Assembly (NCBI GenBank): GCA_005883245.1
Contig: VAXT01000005.1
Location: 1 to 22,566 of the forward strand
DNA: 22,566 nt
Reading direction: 5' to 3'
From: Actinomycetota bacterium
GTDB taxonomy: Bacteria > Actinomycetota > Thermoleophilia > Gaiellales > Gaiellaceae
Shown: positions 6,280-12,264 of the stretch, one piece after another
How positions within the stretch are numbered: position 1 is the stretch's first letter
Layout of the letters: every line of letters starts with the position of its first letter
Notes under the pieces: model-generated
Told to the model about the DNA's origin: nothing
Database searches by the model: none
The model's input: only the letters and a program-made list of their open reading frames with translations
Translations under genes and position numbers: made by a program

Positions 6280-7788
6280 TTAGGCCGAAAGCTCGGAGAC
6301 GAGCGGCTTGGTCTCGAGCGGGTCGAAGCCGATGCGCGCCGCGATCTCCTCGCTCGCCGGCCGCGTGCCCTCGCTGAAGAGGTCGCGGAGCCGGTCGCCG
6401 GTCTCCGTCGAGCGCCACCAGTCGCTGCCCACCTCCTGCGCCAGGTACTCGCGCAGCTGCGCCGAGCGGATCCAGGCGCGGAGGTAATCGGCGGAGTAGA
6501 AGCCCGCGTCCATGTCCGCGAGGTAGTTGTCCGGCCGGTAATAGACCCCGGTCGCCTCGCTGATCTGCTCGGAGTAGCCGTCGGGCGTGCCGCCGTCGTC
6601 GTTGAAGCGTCCCCAGAAGTCGAGCTCGAACCCGAGCTTGGCAGCGTAGCGGCGGTAGAGGAGCGCCTCGAGGAACGTGGTCGCCTCCGCGTTCCGATGC
6701 GCCTCCTCGTCCGAGAGCCCGAAGTACTCGGAGTGCCAGCCGGGCTCGCGTGAGATCGCCTCGAGGATGAACGAGTAGATCTCGGTCAGCGCGTGGTCGC
6801 GCGAGAGGTTGCGGAAGGTGTACGGGAGGTTCGGGTCGCAGCCCGCGTAGTGCAGCGCGTGACCCGCCTCGTGCAGGAACGCCTGGTAGTCGTGGAGCCC
6901 GCCCTGGGCCCGCGTGATCAGATGGACGACCTCGGGCGCGTCGGCCGCAATCACGCAGGCGCGCGGAGACTTCTGCGGGCGGTCGTCCAGATCGAGCCTG
7001 ATCCGTGAGTCGTTCGCGAGATCGAAGCCGAGCTTCGAGAGCGTGTCCATGCAGACCTCGACCGCGCGGTCCTTCGTGTACGTCGCCTCGAGCGGCGAGA
7101 GCCGCCGCATGTACGAGACGTGGAACGCGGACGGCATCGGCTCGCGCCCGTCGCCGAGCAGGCGCTCGAACCAGCGGTCGCGGAGCGTCGCGTAGGCGTC
7201 GGCGCTCTCCGCGCTCGCCCGCTTGAGCCGTGCGGCGAGGTCGCGGATGGAGATGCCCTTTTCCTCCTCGTTCCGGGCCACCGGATCCGTGATCCCGGAG
7301 AGATCGCCCGCGAGCTGGCTCTCGTCGCGGATCAGCTCGCGCCGGCCCTCGTTGAACTCGGCCGAGACATCCGCCTGGAGCGCGCCCAGCTCGTCGCGGT
7401 CGCCGTAGTCGGGCAGGACGGCCAGCTTCGCCTGCGCGGTCCGGAGCGGAAGCTCTTCGCCTTTGAAGGTGACGCGTGCCGCGAGGATCGCGTTCTCGAG
7501 CTCGTCCTTGCGCTCCGAGAGCTCCTGGTCGGCGACGCCGGCCTCGCACTCGAGTCGCAGGCGGAAGATCCGCTCGTGTTCGTCGCCCTCTGCATCCCCT
7601 TCGGCCGCGCGCAGCGCGTCGAGCTGCTCGCGGTTGAAGAGGTCGGAGTAGCGGGCGACGATCTCGGCCCGCTCCGAGACCTCCTTCTCGCCGACCCGGA
7701 CCGCGCGGACCTCCTCGGCGCGCTCGAACAGGTACTTCCGCAGGCGCTCCTCGTACTCCGCAGGGGTGCGAACCGTGGCCACGTTCAC
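6280..7788 (-). CDS. M3-like zinc metallopeptidase (oligoendopeptidase-type)
   Basis: 502 residues. Residues 306-310 are HEAGH in the context AFLHEAGHALHY, the HExxH zinc site of the M3/thimet clan. A Glu 26-33 residues later (E336, in HALTEIYSFILEAI) is the likely third ligand. The first ~220 residues are charged and helical, as in the M3 helical bowl. No signal peptide, so it is probably cytosolic and cuts short peptides. The start is GTG 7788. It has a near-consensus promoter ending about 3 nt upstream and no SD, so the transcript is almost leaderless. The M14 carboxypeptidase follows after 9 nt and a membrane protein after that, suggesting one peptide-processing unit. Other M3-like subfamilies are possible. 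Confidence 0.82.
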   Translation of the reverse strand: MNVATVRTPAEYEERLRKYLFERAEEVRAVRVGEKEVSERAEIVARYSDLFNREQLDALRAAEGDAEGDEHERIFRLRLECEAGVADQELSERKDELENAILAARVTFKGEELPLRTAQAKLAVLPDYGDRDELGALQADVSAEFNEGRRELIRDESQLAGDLSGITDPVARNEEEKGISIRDLAARLKRASAESADAYATLRDRWFERLLGDGREPMPSAFHVSYMRRLSPLEATYTKDRAVEVCMDTLSKLGFDLANDSRIRLDLDDRPQKSPRACVIAADAPEVVHLITRAQGGLHDYQAFLHEAGHALHYAGCDPNLPYTFRNLSRDHALTEIYSFILEAISREPGWHSEYFGLSDEEAHRNAEATTFLEALLYRRYAAKLGFELDFWGRFNDDGGTPDGYSEQISEATGVYYRPDNYLADMDAGFYSADYLRAWIRSAQLREYLAQEVGSDWWRSTETGDRLRDLFSEGTRPASEEIAARIGFDPLETKPLVSELSA

Positions 7789-7797
7789 GTCGGCAAA

Positions 7798-7825
7798 TCT
7801 ATACGGCCAACGATGATATTGTCAA
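7798..7825 (-). promoter_or_regulatory. Near-consensus sigma-70-type promoter of the peptidase unit
   Basis: On the minus strand: TTGACA (7825-7820), a 16-nt spacer, then TATAGA (7803-7798). Start of transcription should fall near 7791, about 3 nt before the GTG at 7788. The area is strikingly AT-rich for this chromosome. TGACAA also occurs twice, 15 bp apart (7839-7834 and 7824-7819), which could be an operator. Confidence 0.7.
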
Positions 7826-7836
7826 CTATATTCTTG

Positions 7837-8241
7837 TCAGAGCCGAGCGTCTTTCGCGCACAGCCGGTCGACCGTCTCGCGGAAGACGTCGAGGTCGAAC
7901 GGCTTGCGGATGAAGTCGTCGGCGCCGGCGTCGAGCGGAGGATCGCTGACCGAGGTGCCGCTGAGCAGGCAGATCGCCGTGCCGGGGTGCTCGGCGCGGA
8001 TGACCGGAACGAGGTCCCTCCCGTCCCGGCTCCCGACGTGCAGGTCGAGCAGCACGAGGTTGATCTGCTCCTTGCTCAGGAGCTCGCCCGCGAGATCGAG
8101 CGTGGCCGCCTCGAGTACCCGGTAGTGCTCGAGCTCGAGGTTGACACGGCACAGCATGCGCAGCGCCGGGTCGTCCTCGACGACGAGAACCGTCGCCACC
8201 TCGTCTCCCGCAGGCCGCTGCGAGTTGATCGACATACCCAT
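7837..8241 (-). CDS. Stand-alone response-regulator receiver protein (CheY-like)
   Basis: 134 residues, essentially one receiver domain. The acidic pocket is ED/D at residues 22-24 (VLVVEDDPALR), the phospho-acceptor is Asp66 (LVLLDLHVG), the switch Ser/Thr is at 94-96 (CLLSGTS) and the conserved Lys is Lys113 (FIRKPFDLDVF). No output domain follows, so it would act by protein-protein contact or as a phosphorelay step. No histidine kinase is visible in the window, so the partner is unknown. ATG 8241 and ATG 8235 are both possible starts; neither has a strong SD. The upstream frame continues but stops looking like protein before 8250. Confidence 0.85.
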   Translation of the reverse strand: MGMSINSQRPAGDEVATVLVVEDDPALRMLCRVNLELEHYRVLEAATLDLAGELLSKEQINLVLLDLHVGSRDGRDLVPVIRAEHPGTAICLLSGTSVSDPPLDAGADDFIRKPFDLDVFRETVDRLCAKDARL

Positions 8242-8313
8242 GTCAGTGTCGACCGCTAGACGGCCTCGTTTCACCCGACCTTGCGCCGGCCCTCTGGAAA
8301 AACACGCTCTTTG

Positions 8314-8343
8314 CGGGGATTTGCGCCCAAAGGGCGTACCCCG
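8314..8343. other. Nested two-helix hairpin, possible RNA element in the receiver-gene leader
   Basis: Outer stem CGGGG (8314-8318) / CCCCG (8339-8343) encloses inner stem CGCCC (8324-8328) / GGGCG (8332-8336) with an AAA loop. On the minus strand a T5 run follows about 12 nt later, ahead of the receiver gene. That gives an attenuator-like order. It does not match a riboswitch class I can recognise. Confidence 0.35.
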
Positions 8344-8351
8344 AACGAGCC

Positions 8352-8567
8352 TTGGGACGTTTCCCTGAAGAAGTGGGAAACCAGGTCTCAGCGGATCGGA
8401 TCGAGACTCTCTTTCGGATCTACCTGCGTAGGTCCGGCCCGACCCCGGGGTTCCGGCGCCGGGCCTGGCGCGAGTTCCAGCGCGCGCTCGATCCGCTGGC
8501 GATCCCAAAGCCGCTGGAATCGATCCGGGCGTATCGACCGGTCGGCTCAGACGGACGCACGGACTGA
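8352..8567 (+). CDS. Possible small protein, unknown
   Basis: A 71-codon frame whose translation looks protein-like, with regular amphipathic spacing around SADRIETLFRIYLRR and AWREFQRAL. It is not antisense to a gene. Against it: the only full-length start is TTG 8352, there is no SD, and I know no homologue. In its favour: its stop lies in the loop of a hairpin positioned as a terminator, and the gltX stop lies 20 bases away in convergent orientation. A shorter version could start at the GTG at 8373. Confidence 0.35.
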   Translation: MGRFPEEVGNQVSADRIETLFRIYLRRSGPTPGFRRRAWREFQRALDPLAIPKPLESIRAYRPVGSDGRTD

Positions 8568-8578
8568 GCCCGTCCGTG
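8558..8578. terminator. Hairpin between the convergent small ORF and gltX
   Basis: Perfect 7-bp stem CACGGAC / GTCCGTG with a 7-nt loop that contains the TGA of the plus-strand ORF. An alternative stem, TGAGCC (8565-8570) / GGCTCA (8584-8589), contains both opposing TGA stops. T-tails are poor, so its efficiency is uncertain. Confidence 0.45.
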
Positions 8579-8586
8579 TTGAAGGC

Positions 8587-9846
8587 TCAGGCGCCTGCCT
8601 CCCGGGCGCGCCTGATCCGCTCGAGCGTCCGCTCGCGGCCGAGCAGCTCGATGCTCTCGAACAGGCCCGGTGAGATCTTCGATCCTGTGACGGCAACGCG
8701 GATCGGCTGGAACGCCTCGCGCGGCTTGAGCTCGAGGCGCTCCGCAAGCACGCGAAGCGACTGCTCGATCGACTCGGCCGTGAAGGGCTCGAGGTCGGCA
8801 AGGCTCTGCTCGGCGTGCTCGAGGACGGCGCCGTCGAGCAGAGCCGCGTCGGGCTCGACGGCGCCGAAGAAGAAACCGGCGAATGCGGGGAACTCGGCGA
8901 GCGTCGCGATCTTCTCCTGGACGAGCGGCGCGGCCTTGCGGACGAGCTCCTCGTCCCACTCGTAGCCCTGCTCGCGGAGGTATCCGAGGAGCCGGTCCGC
9001 GTACTCGCCGGACGGGAGCTCGCGCAGGTAGACGCCGTTGAGCCAATCGAGCTTCTGGAAGTCGAAGACGGCCGGGCTCGCGCCGACGCGGTCGAGCGTG
9101 AAGCGCTCCACGAGCTCGTCGCGGGACATGACCGTGGTCTTGTCGTCGTAGCTCCAGCCCAGCAGCGCGAGGAAGTTGACGAGCGCCTCGGGGATGTAGC
9201 CCTGCTCCCGGAACTCCTCGACGGAGGTCGCGCCGTGGCGCTTGGACAGCTTCTTGCCGTCGGGGCCGAGGATGTTCGCGAGGTGCCCGTACTCGGGAAG
9301 CGGCGCGCTCAGCGACTGAAGGATCTGGATCTGTTTGGGCGTGTTCGAGACGTGGTCGTCGCCGCGCAGGACGTGCGTGATCCCGTCCAGCCAGTCCTCG
9401 ATCGGCGACGCGAAGTTGTACGTCGGACGCCCGTCCGCCCGGACGATCACGAGGTCGTCGAGCCGCTCGTTCTCCCACTCGATCCCCCCGCGGATCAGGT
9501 CGTCCCAGGCGGTCGTGCCCTCGTCCGGCATGCGCATGCGGATCGCGCCCTCGTCCTCGTAGGCCCTGTCCTCGGCGACGAGGCGCTGTGCCTCCTCACG
9601 GCAGCGCTCCATCCGGTCGAGCTGGAACGTGAGCTCGCCGTCCCAGTCGAGGCCGAGCCAGCTCAGCGACTCCTGGATCTGCTCGGTGGCGGTGTCGACC
9701 TCGCGGTTCGTGTCGGTGTTCTCGATCCGCAGCCGGAACTCGCCGCCCTCGTGGCGCGCGAAGAGCCAGTTGAAGAGCGCGGTGTGGACGCCTCCGATAT
9801 GCAGGAAACCGGTCGGGCTGGGCGCGAAGCGGACCACCGGGGGCAT
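8587..9846 (-). CDS. gltX: Glutamyl-tRNA synthetase (shorter than usual)
   Basis: Class I aminoacyl-tRNA synthetase that charges tRNA-Glu, and in many actinobacteria also tRNA-Gln before amidation. Seen: the ATP-site motif PSPTGFLHIGG (HIGH, residues 16-19), DDHVSNTP, and KKLSKRHG (KMSKS, about 198-204), then the C-terminal anticodon-binding helices. At 419 residues it is short. The family usually has about 35 residues between AYR/AYE and the strand before MPDEGTT (region near 9550-9565), often holding CxC-type ligands; here AYEDEGAIRMRMPDEG joins directly. It is in frame, so this is either a natural short form or an in-frame loss. I chose ATG 9846 over ATG 9873 because it begins right at the conserved PPVVRFAPSPTG and lies 7 nt after a TACGAT -10 box (leaderless). 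Confidence 0.92.
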   Translation of the reverse strand: MPPVVRFAPSPTGFLHIGGVHTALFNWLFARHEGGEFRLRIENTDTNREVDTATEQIQESLSWLGLDWDGELTFQLDRMERCREEAQRLVAEDRAYEDEGAIRMRMPDEGTTAWDDLIRGGIEWENERLDDLVIVRADGRPTYNFASPIEDWLDGITHVLRGDDHVSNTPKQIQILQSLSAPLPEYGHLANILGPDGKKLSKRHGATSVEEFREQGYIPEALVNFLALLGWSYDDKTTVMSRDELVERFTLDRVGASPAVFDFQKLDWLNGVYLRELPSGEYADRLLGYLREQGYEWDEELVRKAAPLVQEKIATLAEFPAFAGFFFGAVEPDAALLDGAVLEHAEQSLADLEPFTAESIEQSLRVLAERLELKPREAFQPIRVAVTGSKISPGLFESIELLGRERTLERIRRAREAGA

Positions 9847-9852
9847 GCGCCG

Positions 9853-9859
9853 TATCGTA
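9853..9859. promoter_or_regulatory. Shared palindromic -10 element of a bidirectional leaderless promoter (gltX / nfo)
   Basis: TATCGTA reads TATCGT on plus and TACGAT on minus; both fit TANNNT. Seven bases separate it from GTG 9866 on plus, and seven from ATG 9846 on minus. The starts are exactly equidistant (10 bases) from the central base 9856. Only 19 bp separate the two coding regions, so there is no room for two separate promoters or for ribosome-binding sites. Confidence 0.6.
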
Positions 9860-9865
9860 GGCGTC

Positions 9866-10726
9866 GTGTTCATCGGCGCTCACGTCTCCATCGAAGGCGG
9901 CATCCACACGGCTGTCGATCGCGCCGAGGCCATGGGCGCCGACTCGGTGCAGGTCTTCACGCAGAGCCCCAGGATGTGGCGGCCGTCGAACCATCTGCCC
10001 GAGAACATCGAGCGCTTCAAGGAGCGGCGCGCCGAGGCCGGGCTCGGCGGCGTCCTCTGCCACGCGATGTACCTCGTCAACCTCGCGAACCCGAAGGACG
10101 ACCTCTACGAGAAATCGGTGGCGACGATGATCAACACTGTCGACGTAGGCTGCGCGATCGAGGCGGACGGAGTCGTGTTCCACATCGGCTCGCACCTCGG
10201 AGCGGGAATGAAGGCCGGGCTCACGCGCGTGGTGAAGGCGATGAGGAAGGTGTTGAGGCGCTGCTCGGACACGACCTGGCTCCTGATGGAGAACTCGGCC
10301 GGTACCGGTGCGACCATCGGGCGCTCGATCGAGGAGCTCGCCGTGATCTTCGACCGGCTCGGTGGGCATCCCCGGCTCGGCGTGTGCCTCGACTCGTGCC
10401 ACCTGTACGCATCCGGCTACGACGTGACCGACGCGGCTGCCCTGGACGAGGCGCTGGAGGAGCTGGATCGCTCGATCGGGCTCGACCGCCTGCGCGCGCT
10501 GCACGTGAACGACTCGGCCGTTCCCCTAGGGTCGAACCGTGACCGGCACGCGAACATCGGAGACGGCTTGATGGGTCGAAAGCTGGGCGTCTTCCTGCGC
10601 CATCCGAAGCTCCAGGGGCTGCCCGCGGTGCTCGAGACACCGGGCCCAGACGGCCACGGGCCCGACGCGGGCGAGGTGAAGAAGGCGAAGAGGCTCCACG
10701 CCTCCCGTGCGAAGGCGAAGAAGTGA
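9866..10726 (+). CDS. nfo: Endonuclease IV (AP endonuclease)
   Basis: Trinuclear-zinc AP endonuclease of base-excision repair; cuts 5' of abasic sites. 286 residues, full family length with all metal-site blocks in order: IGAHVS (His), VFHIGSHLGAG (His), LLMENSAGTG (Glu), LGVCLDSCHLYASGYD (Asp, His), LHVNDS with GSNRDRHANIGDG (His, Asp, His) and VLETPGPDG (Glu). It is intact, unlike several neighbours. Starts ATG 9845 and GTG 9866 are in frame. I prefer GTG 9866 because it gives the normal MFIGAHVS start, avoids overlap with gltX and sits 7 nt after the TATCGT box. The long frame upstream of 9845 is antisense to gltX and not part of the protein. Confidence 0.95.
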   Translation: MFIGAHVSIEGGIHTAVDRAEAMGADSVQVFTQSPRMWRPSNHLPENIERFKERRAEAGLGGVLCHAMYLVNLANPKDDLYEKSVATMINTVDVGCAIEADGVVFHIGSHLGAGMKAGLTRVVKAMRKVLRRCSDTTWLLMENSAGTGATIGRSIEELAVIFDRLGGHPRLGVCLDSCHLYASGYDVTDAAALDEALEELDRSIGLDRLRALHVNDSAVPLGSNRDRHANIGDGLMGRKLGVFLRHPKLQGLPAVLETPGPDGHGPDAGEVKKAKRLHASRAKAKK

Positions 10727-10979
10727 TCGCTGCGGCGGATCTGAACGGGGCGGGCTGGCCATCGCGCCACCGTGGCTGACAGGTCCTTCCTGGCCAGCTC
10801 TGCGCGGGGTCCGGCCGCGAGCCTCCCTCCGTTTTCAGCCTATCCGGGAACTGCGCACGTGTGTGTGACGGGACCGAATCGGTTCCGTGTCAGCTCGCGA
10901 ACGGACGCCAACCTGGTCTCGGTGGAACCTCCCGTTTCCCCCGAACCCTCTCCACTGGTCCGCTTCGCGGACAGAGCGC
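10727..10979. other. Intergenic interval with hairpins only
   Basis: No supported gene. Inverted repeat GCTGGCCA (10754-10761) / TGGCCAGC (10791-10798) may end the nfo transcript. A hairpin near 10867-10892 (ACGGGACCG / CGGTTCCGT) and GTCCGC-TTC-GCGGAC (10958-10972) lie before the stop of the minus-strand gene at 10980. None has a good T-tail. Confidence 0.4.
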
Positions 10980-11390
10980 TTACGCGCTCGGACTGACCTG
11001 CGCGAAGATCCGGAAGCTCGGCTCGCCGAGCGGGAGCTCGTGGAACTCCGGGTTGACACACCCGAGGTCGTCCTCGCGGCCCTCGTAGCACGCCTCCACC
11101 TCGACTCGGCACATCGGCAGCGACCGCCGGCTCGCACGCACCGCGCCGAACTGGCCGCGCTCCTCCGCCTCGAGCATCAGCACGAGATCGATCTCGACGT
11201 CGAACACCTTCTGCAGGCACCCGACGTACGTCCGCCCCACCTCCTCGAACGAGTAGAGGAACGGACAGTCCCGCTCGACGCACGCCGACGGGTACACGAC
11301 CTTGTCGCAATGAACCCCGCAGCGCCTACACCCGACCTCATCCTGGGGATGGAGTGGGAGCTCTTGCGGAACGACCTCGAGGCGCCCCAT
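10980..11390 (-). CDS. Cysteine-rich protein of unknown function, possibly metal-binding
   Basis: 136 residues, not recognised. The N-terminal half carries CRRCGVHCDKVVYPSACVERDC, that is C-x2-C-x3-C then a further C-x5-C. This spacing suggests zinc or iron-sulfur binding. Further cysteines occur at GCLQKVF, MCRVEVEACYEG and LGCVNPEFHEL. The rest looks like a small alpha/beta fold (VFDVEIDLVLMLEAEE). No signal peptide or TM segment. The frame continues upstream into sequence antisense to the HAD gene, so ATG 11390 is the sensible start; there is no clear SD. It stands alone between convergent or divergent neighbours. The regular cysteine pattern and clean C-terminus make it a real gene in my view. 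Confidence 0.65.
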   Translation of the reverse strand: MGRLEVVPQELPLHPQDEVGCRRCGVHCDKVVYPSACVERDCPFLYSFEEVGRTYVGCLQKVFDVEIDLVLMLEAEERGQFGAVRASRRSLPMCRVEVEACYEGREDDLGCVNPEFHELPLGEPSFRIFAQVSPSA

Positions 11391-11461
11391 CGTGCGGACA
11401 TTTTCAGGGCGGGCGACCCCATCCGCAAGACTTGACAACCAGGTTCGAAAATGCTTGGTCC

Positions 11462-11495
11462 GGCCGTTCCGGCGAAGCCGCAACGGCCTCTTTTT
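11462..11495 (+). terminator. Strong plus-strand intrinsic terminator with no obvious gene upstream
   Basis: Stem GGCCGTT (11462-11468) / AACGGCC (11482-11488), with an inner stem CGGC-GAA-GCCG (11470-11480), followed by TCTTTTTG. The U-tail is only on the plus strand, yet both flanking genes are on minus. A second imperfect stem ACCAGG/CTTGGT lies just before it (about 11438-11459). Confidence 0.7.
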
Positions 11496-11518
11496 GTCGG
11501 CGCCGCCGAGTCGGCGCC

Positions 11519-12247
11519 TTAGCAGCCGGCGCCGAGTAGCCGATCGGCGATGTTCAGAACGTCCATCTGGGTGAACGCCTCGTGGTCGGGCTCCGCCCCT
11601 TCGGGGTTCTCGTCGGCACGGAACCAGAGGGCCTGAACGGTCGTCATCCCGAGCTCGCCGGCCCCCCGCACGTCCTCGAACAGGCGGTCGCCGACGAAGA
11701 TCGACTCGTCCGGCGCGACGCCGAGCGCGCCGAGCGCCCGCTCGAAGATGGCCGGGTGCGGTTTCCGCTTCCCGACCTCCGAGGAGAAGACCGCGAAGTC
11801 GATCCTGTCCGCGATCCCCATCTGCTCGAGGTCGCGGTGGAGCAGCCAACCGGGGTCGAACGCGTTCGAGACCAGTCCCAACCCGAGGCCGCGGGAGCGA
11901 AGCGCCTCGAGCATCGCGTGCGTCGTCGCGCCGAGCACGCGCGCCGGTGCCCACGCCTCGTGCTCGGCCTCGAGAAAGCGCCCCAGCTCCTCGTCGGAGA
12001 CGTCCAGCCCGAAGTGCGCGAACGACTCGCGGACGAGCCCGGGATACTCGATCTCCTCGAGCGTGCCGGGTACCCAGAACAGCGGCTCGAACTGCTCACG
12101 GAGGCGCGTGCGGATTTCGTCCGCGGGCGCGAGCTCGCCACGGCCGAGAGCATCGAGCCCCGCTCGGAACGCCGAGTCCATGAGCTCCTCGTCGAACCGG
12201 AACTCCATGAGCGTGTCGCCCCAGTCGAAGAGGATGGCGCGCAGCAC
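11519..12247 (-). CDS. HAD-superfamily hydrolase
   Basis: 242 residues, haloacid dehalogenase-like hydrolase, subfamily IA by its helical cap (about residues 18-90). Motif I is FDWGDTLMEF (nucleophile Asp8), motif II is GLVSNAFD (Ser), motif III is the Lys in EVGKRKPHPAIF and motif IV is FVGDRLFEDVRGA. Motif I is unusual: the residue two after the nucleophile is Gly, not the Asp that acts as general acid in phosphatases, so substrate type is uncertain (phosphatase versus other chemistry). The GTG start at 12247 lies 6 nt after TAGGTT, a TANNNT box, and there is no SD, so the message is probably leaderless. It diverges from the cation antiporter. Confidence 0.88.
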   Translation of the reverse strand: MLRAILFDWGDTLMEFRFDEELMDSAFRAGLDALGRGELAPADEIRTRLREQFEPLFWVPGTLEEIEYPGLVRESFAHFGLDVSDEELGRFLEAEHEAWAPARVLGATTHAMLEALRSRGLGLGLVSNAFDPGWLLHRDLEQMGIADRIDFAVFSSEVGKRKPHPAIFERALGALGVAPDESIFVGDRLFEDVRGAGELGMTTVQALWFRADENPEGAEPDHEAFTQMDVLNIADRLLGAGC

Positions 12248-12252
12248 CGCGA

Positions 12253-12259
12253 TAACCTA
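12253..12259. promoter_or_regulatory. Shared palindromic -10 element of a bidirectional leaderless promoter (HAD / cax)
   Basis: TAACCTA reads TAACCT on plus and TAGGTT on minus. Six bases separate it from GTG 12265 on plus, and six from GTG 12247 on minus. Both starts are exactly 9 bases from the central base 12256. The two coding regions are only 17 bp apart. Confidence 0.6.
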
Positions 12260-12264
12260 GCCGC

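Larger units (their letters stand above)
8242..8586. other. Interval between the receiver gene and gltX: structured element and a doubtful small ORF
   Basis: 345 bases with no certain gene. It would form the 5' leader of the receiver gene if transcribed from the right. It contains a nested hairpin (8314-8343), a T-run GTTTTTCC on the minus strand after it, a possible 71-codon plus-strand ORF (8352-8567) and a terminator-like hairpin (8558-8578). Confidence 0.5.

Noticed and set aside
3288..6377. Plus-strand open frame of 1029 codons
   Set aside because: Entirely antisense to the CHRD, membrane-protein and M14 genes; low-complexity Arg/Asp/Pro composition is typical of shadow frames in GC-rich DNA.
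8314..8343. c-di-GMP or c-di-AMP riboswitch
   Set aside because: The hairpin lacks the conserved receptor-loop and junction bases of either class.
8815..10542. Plus-strand open frame of 575 codons over gltX and nfo
   Set aside because: Antisense to gltX and out of frame with nfo; no protein-like pattern.
11391..11954. Upstream extension of the cysteine-rich ORF to 324 codons
   Set aside because: Out-of-frame overlap with the 3' half of the HAD gene and across its terminator region; ATG 11390 is the sensible start.
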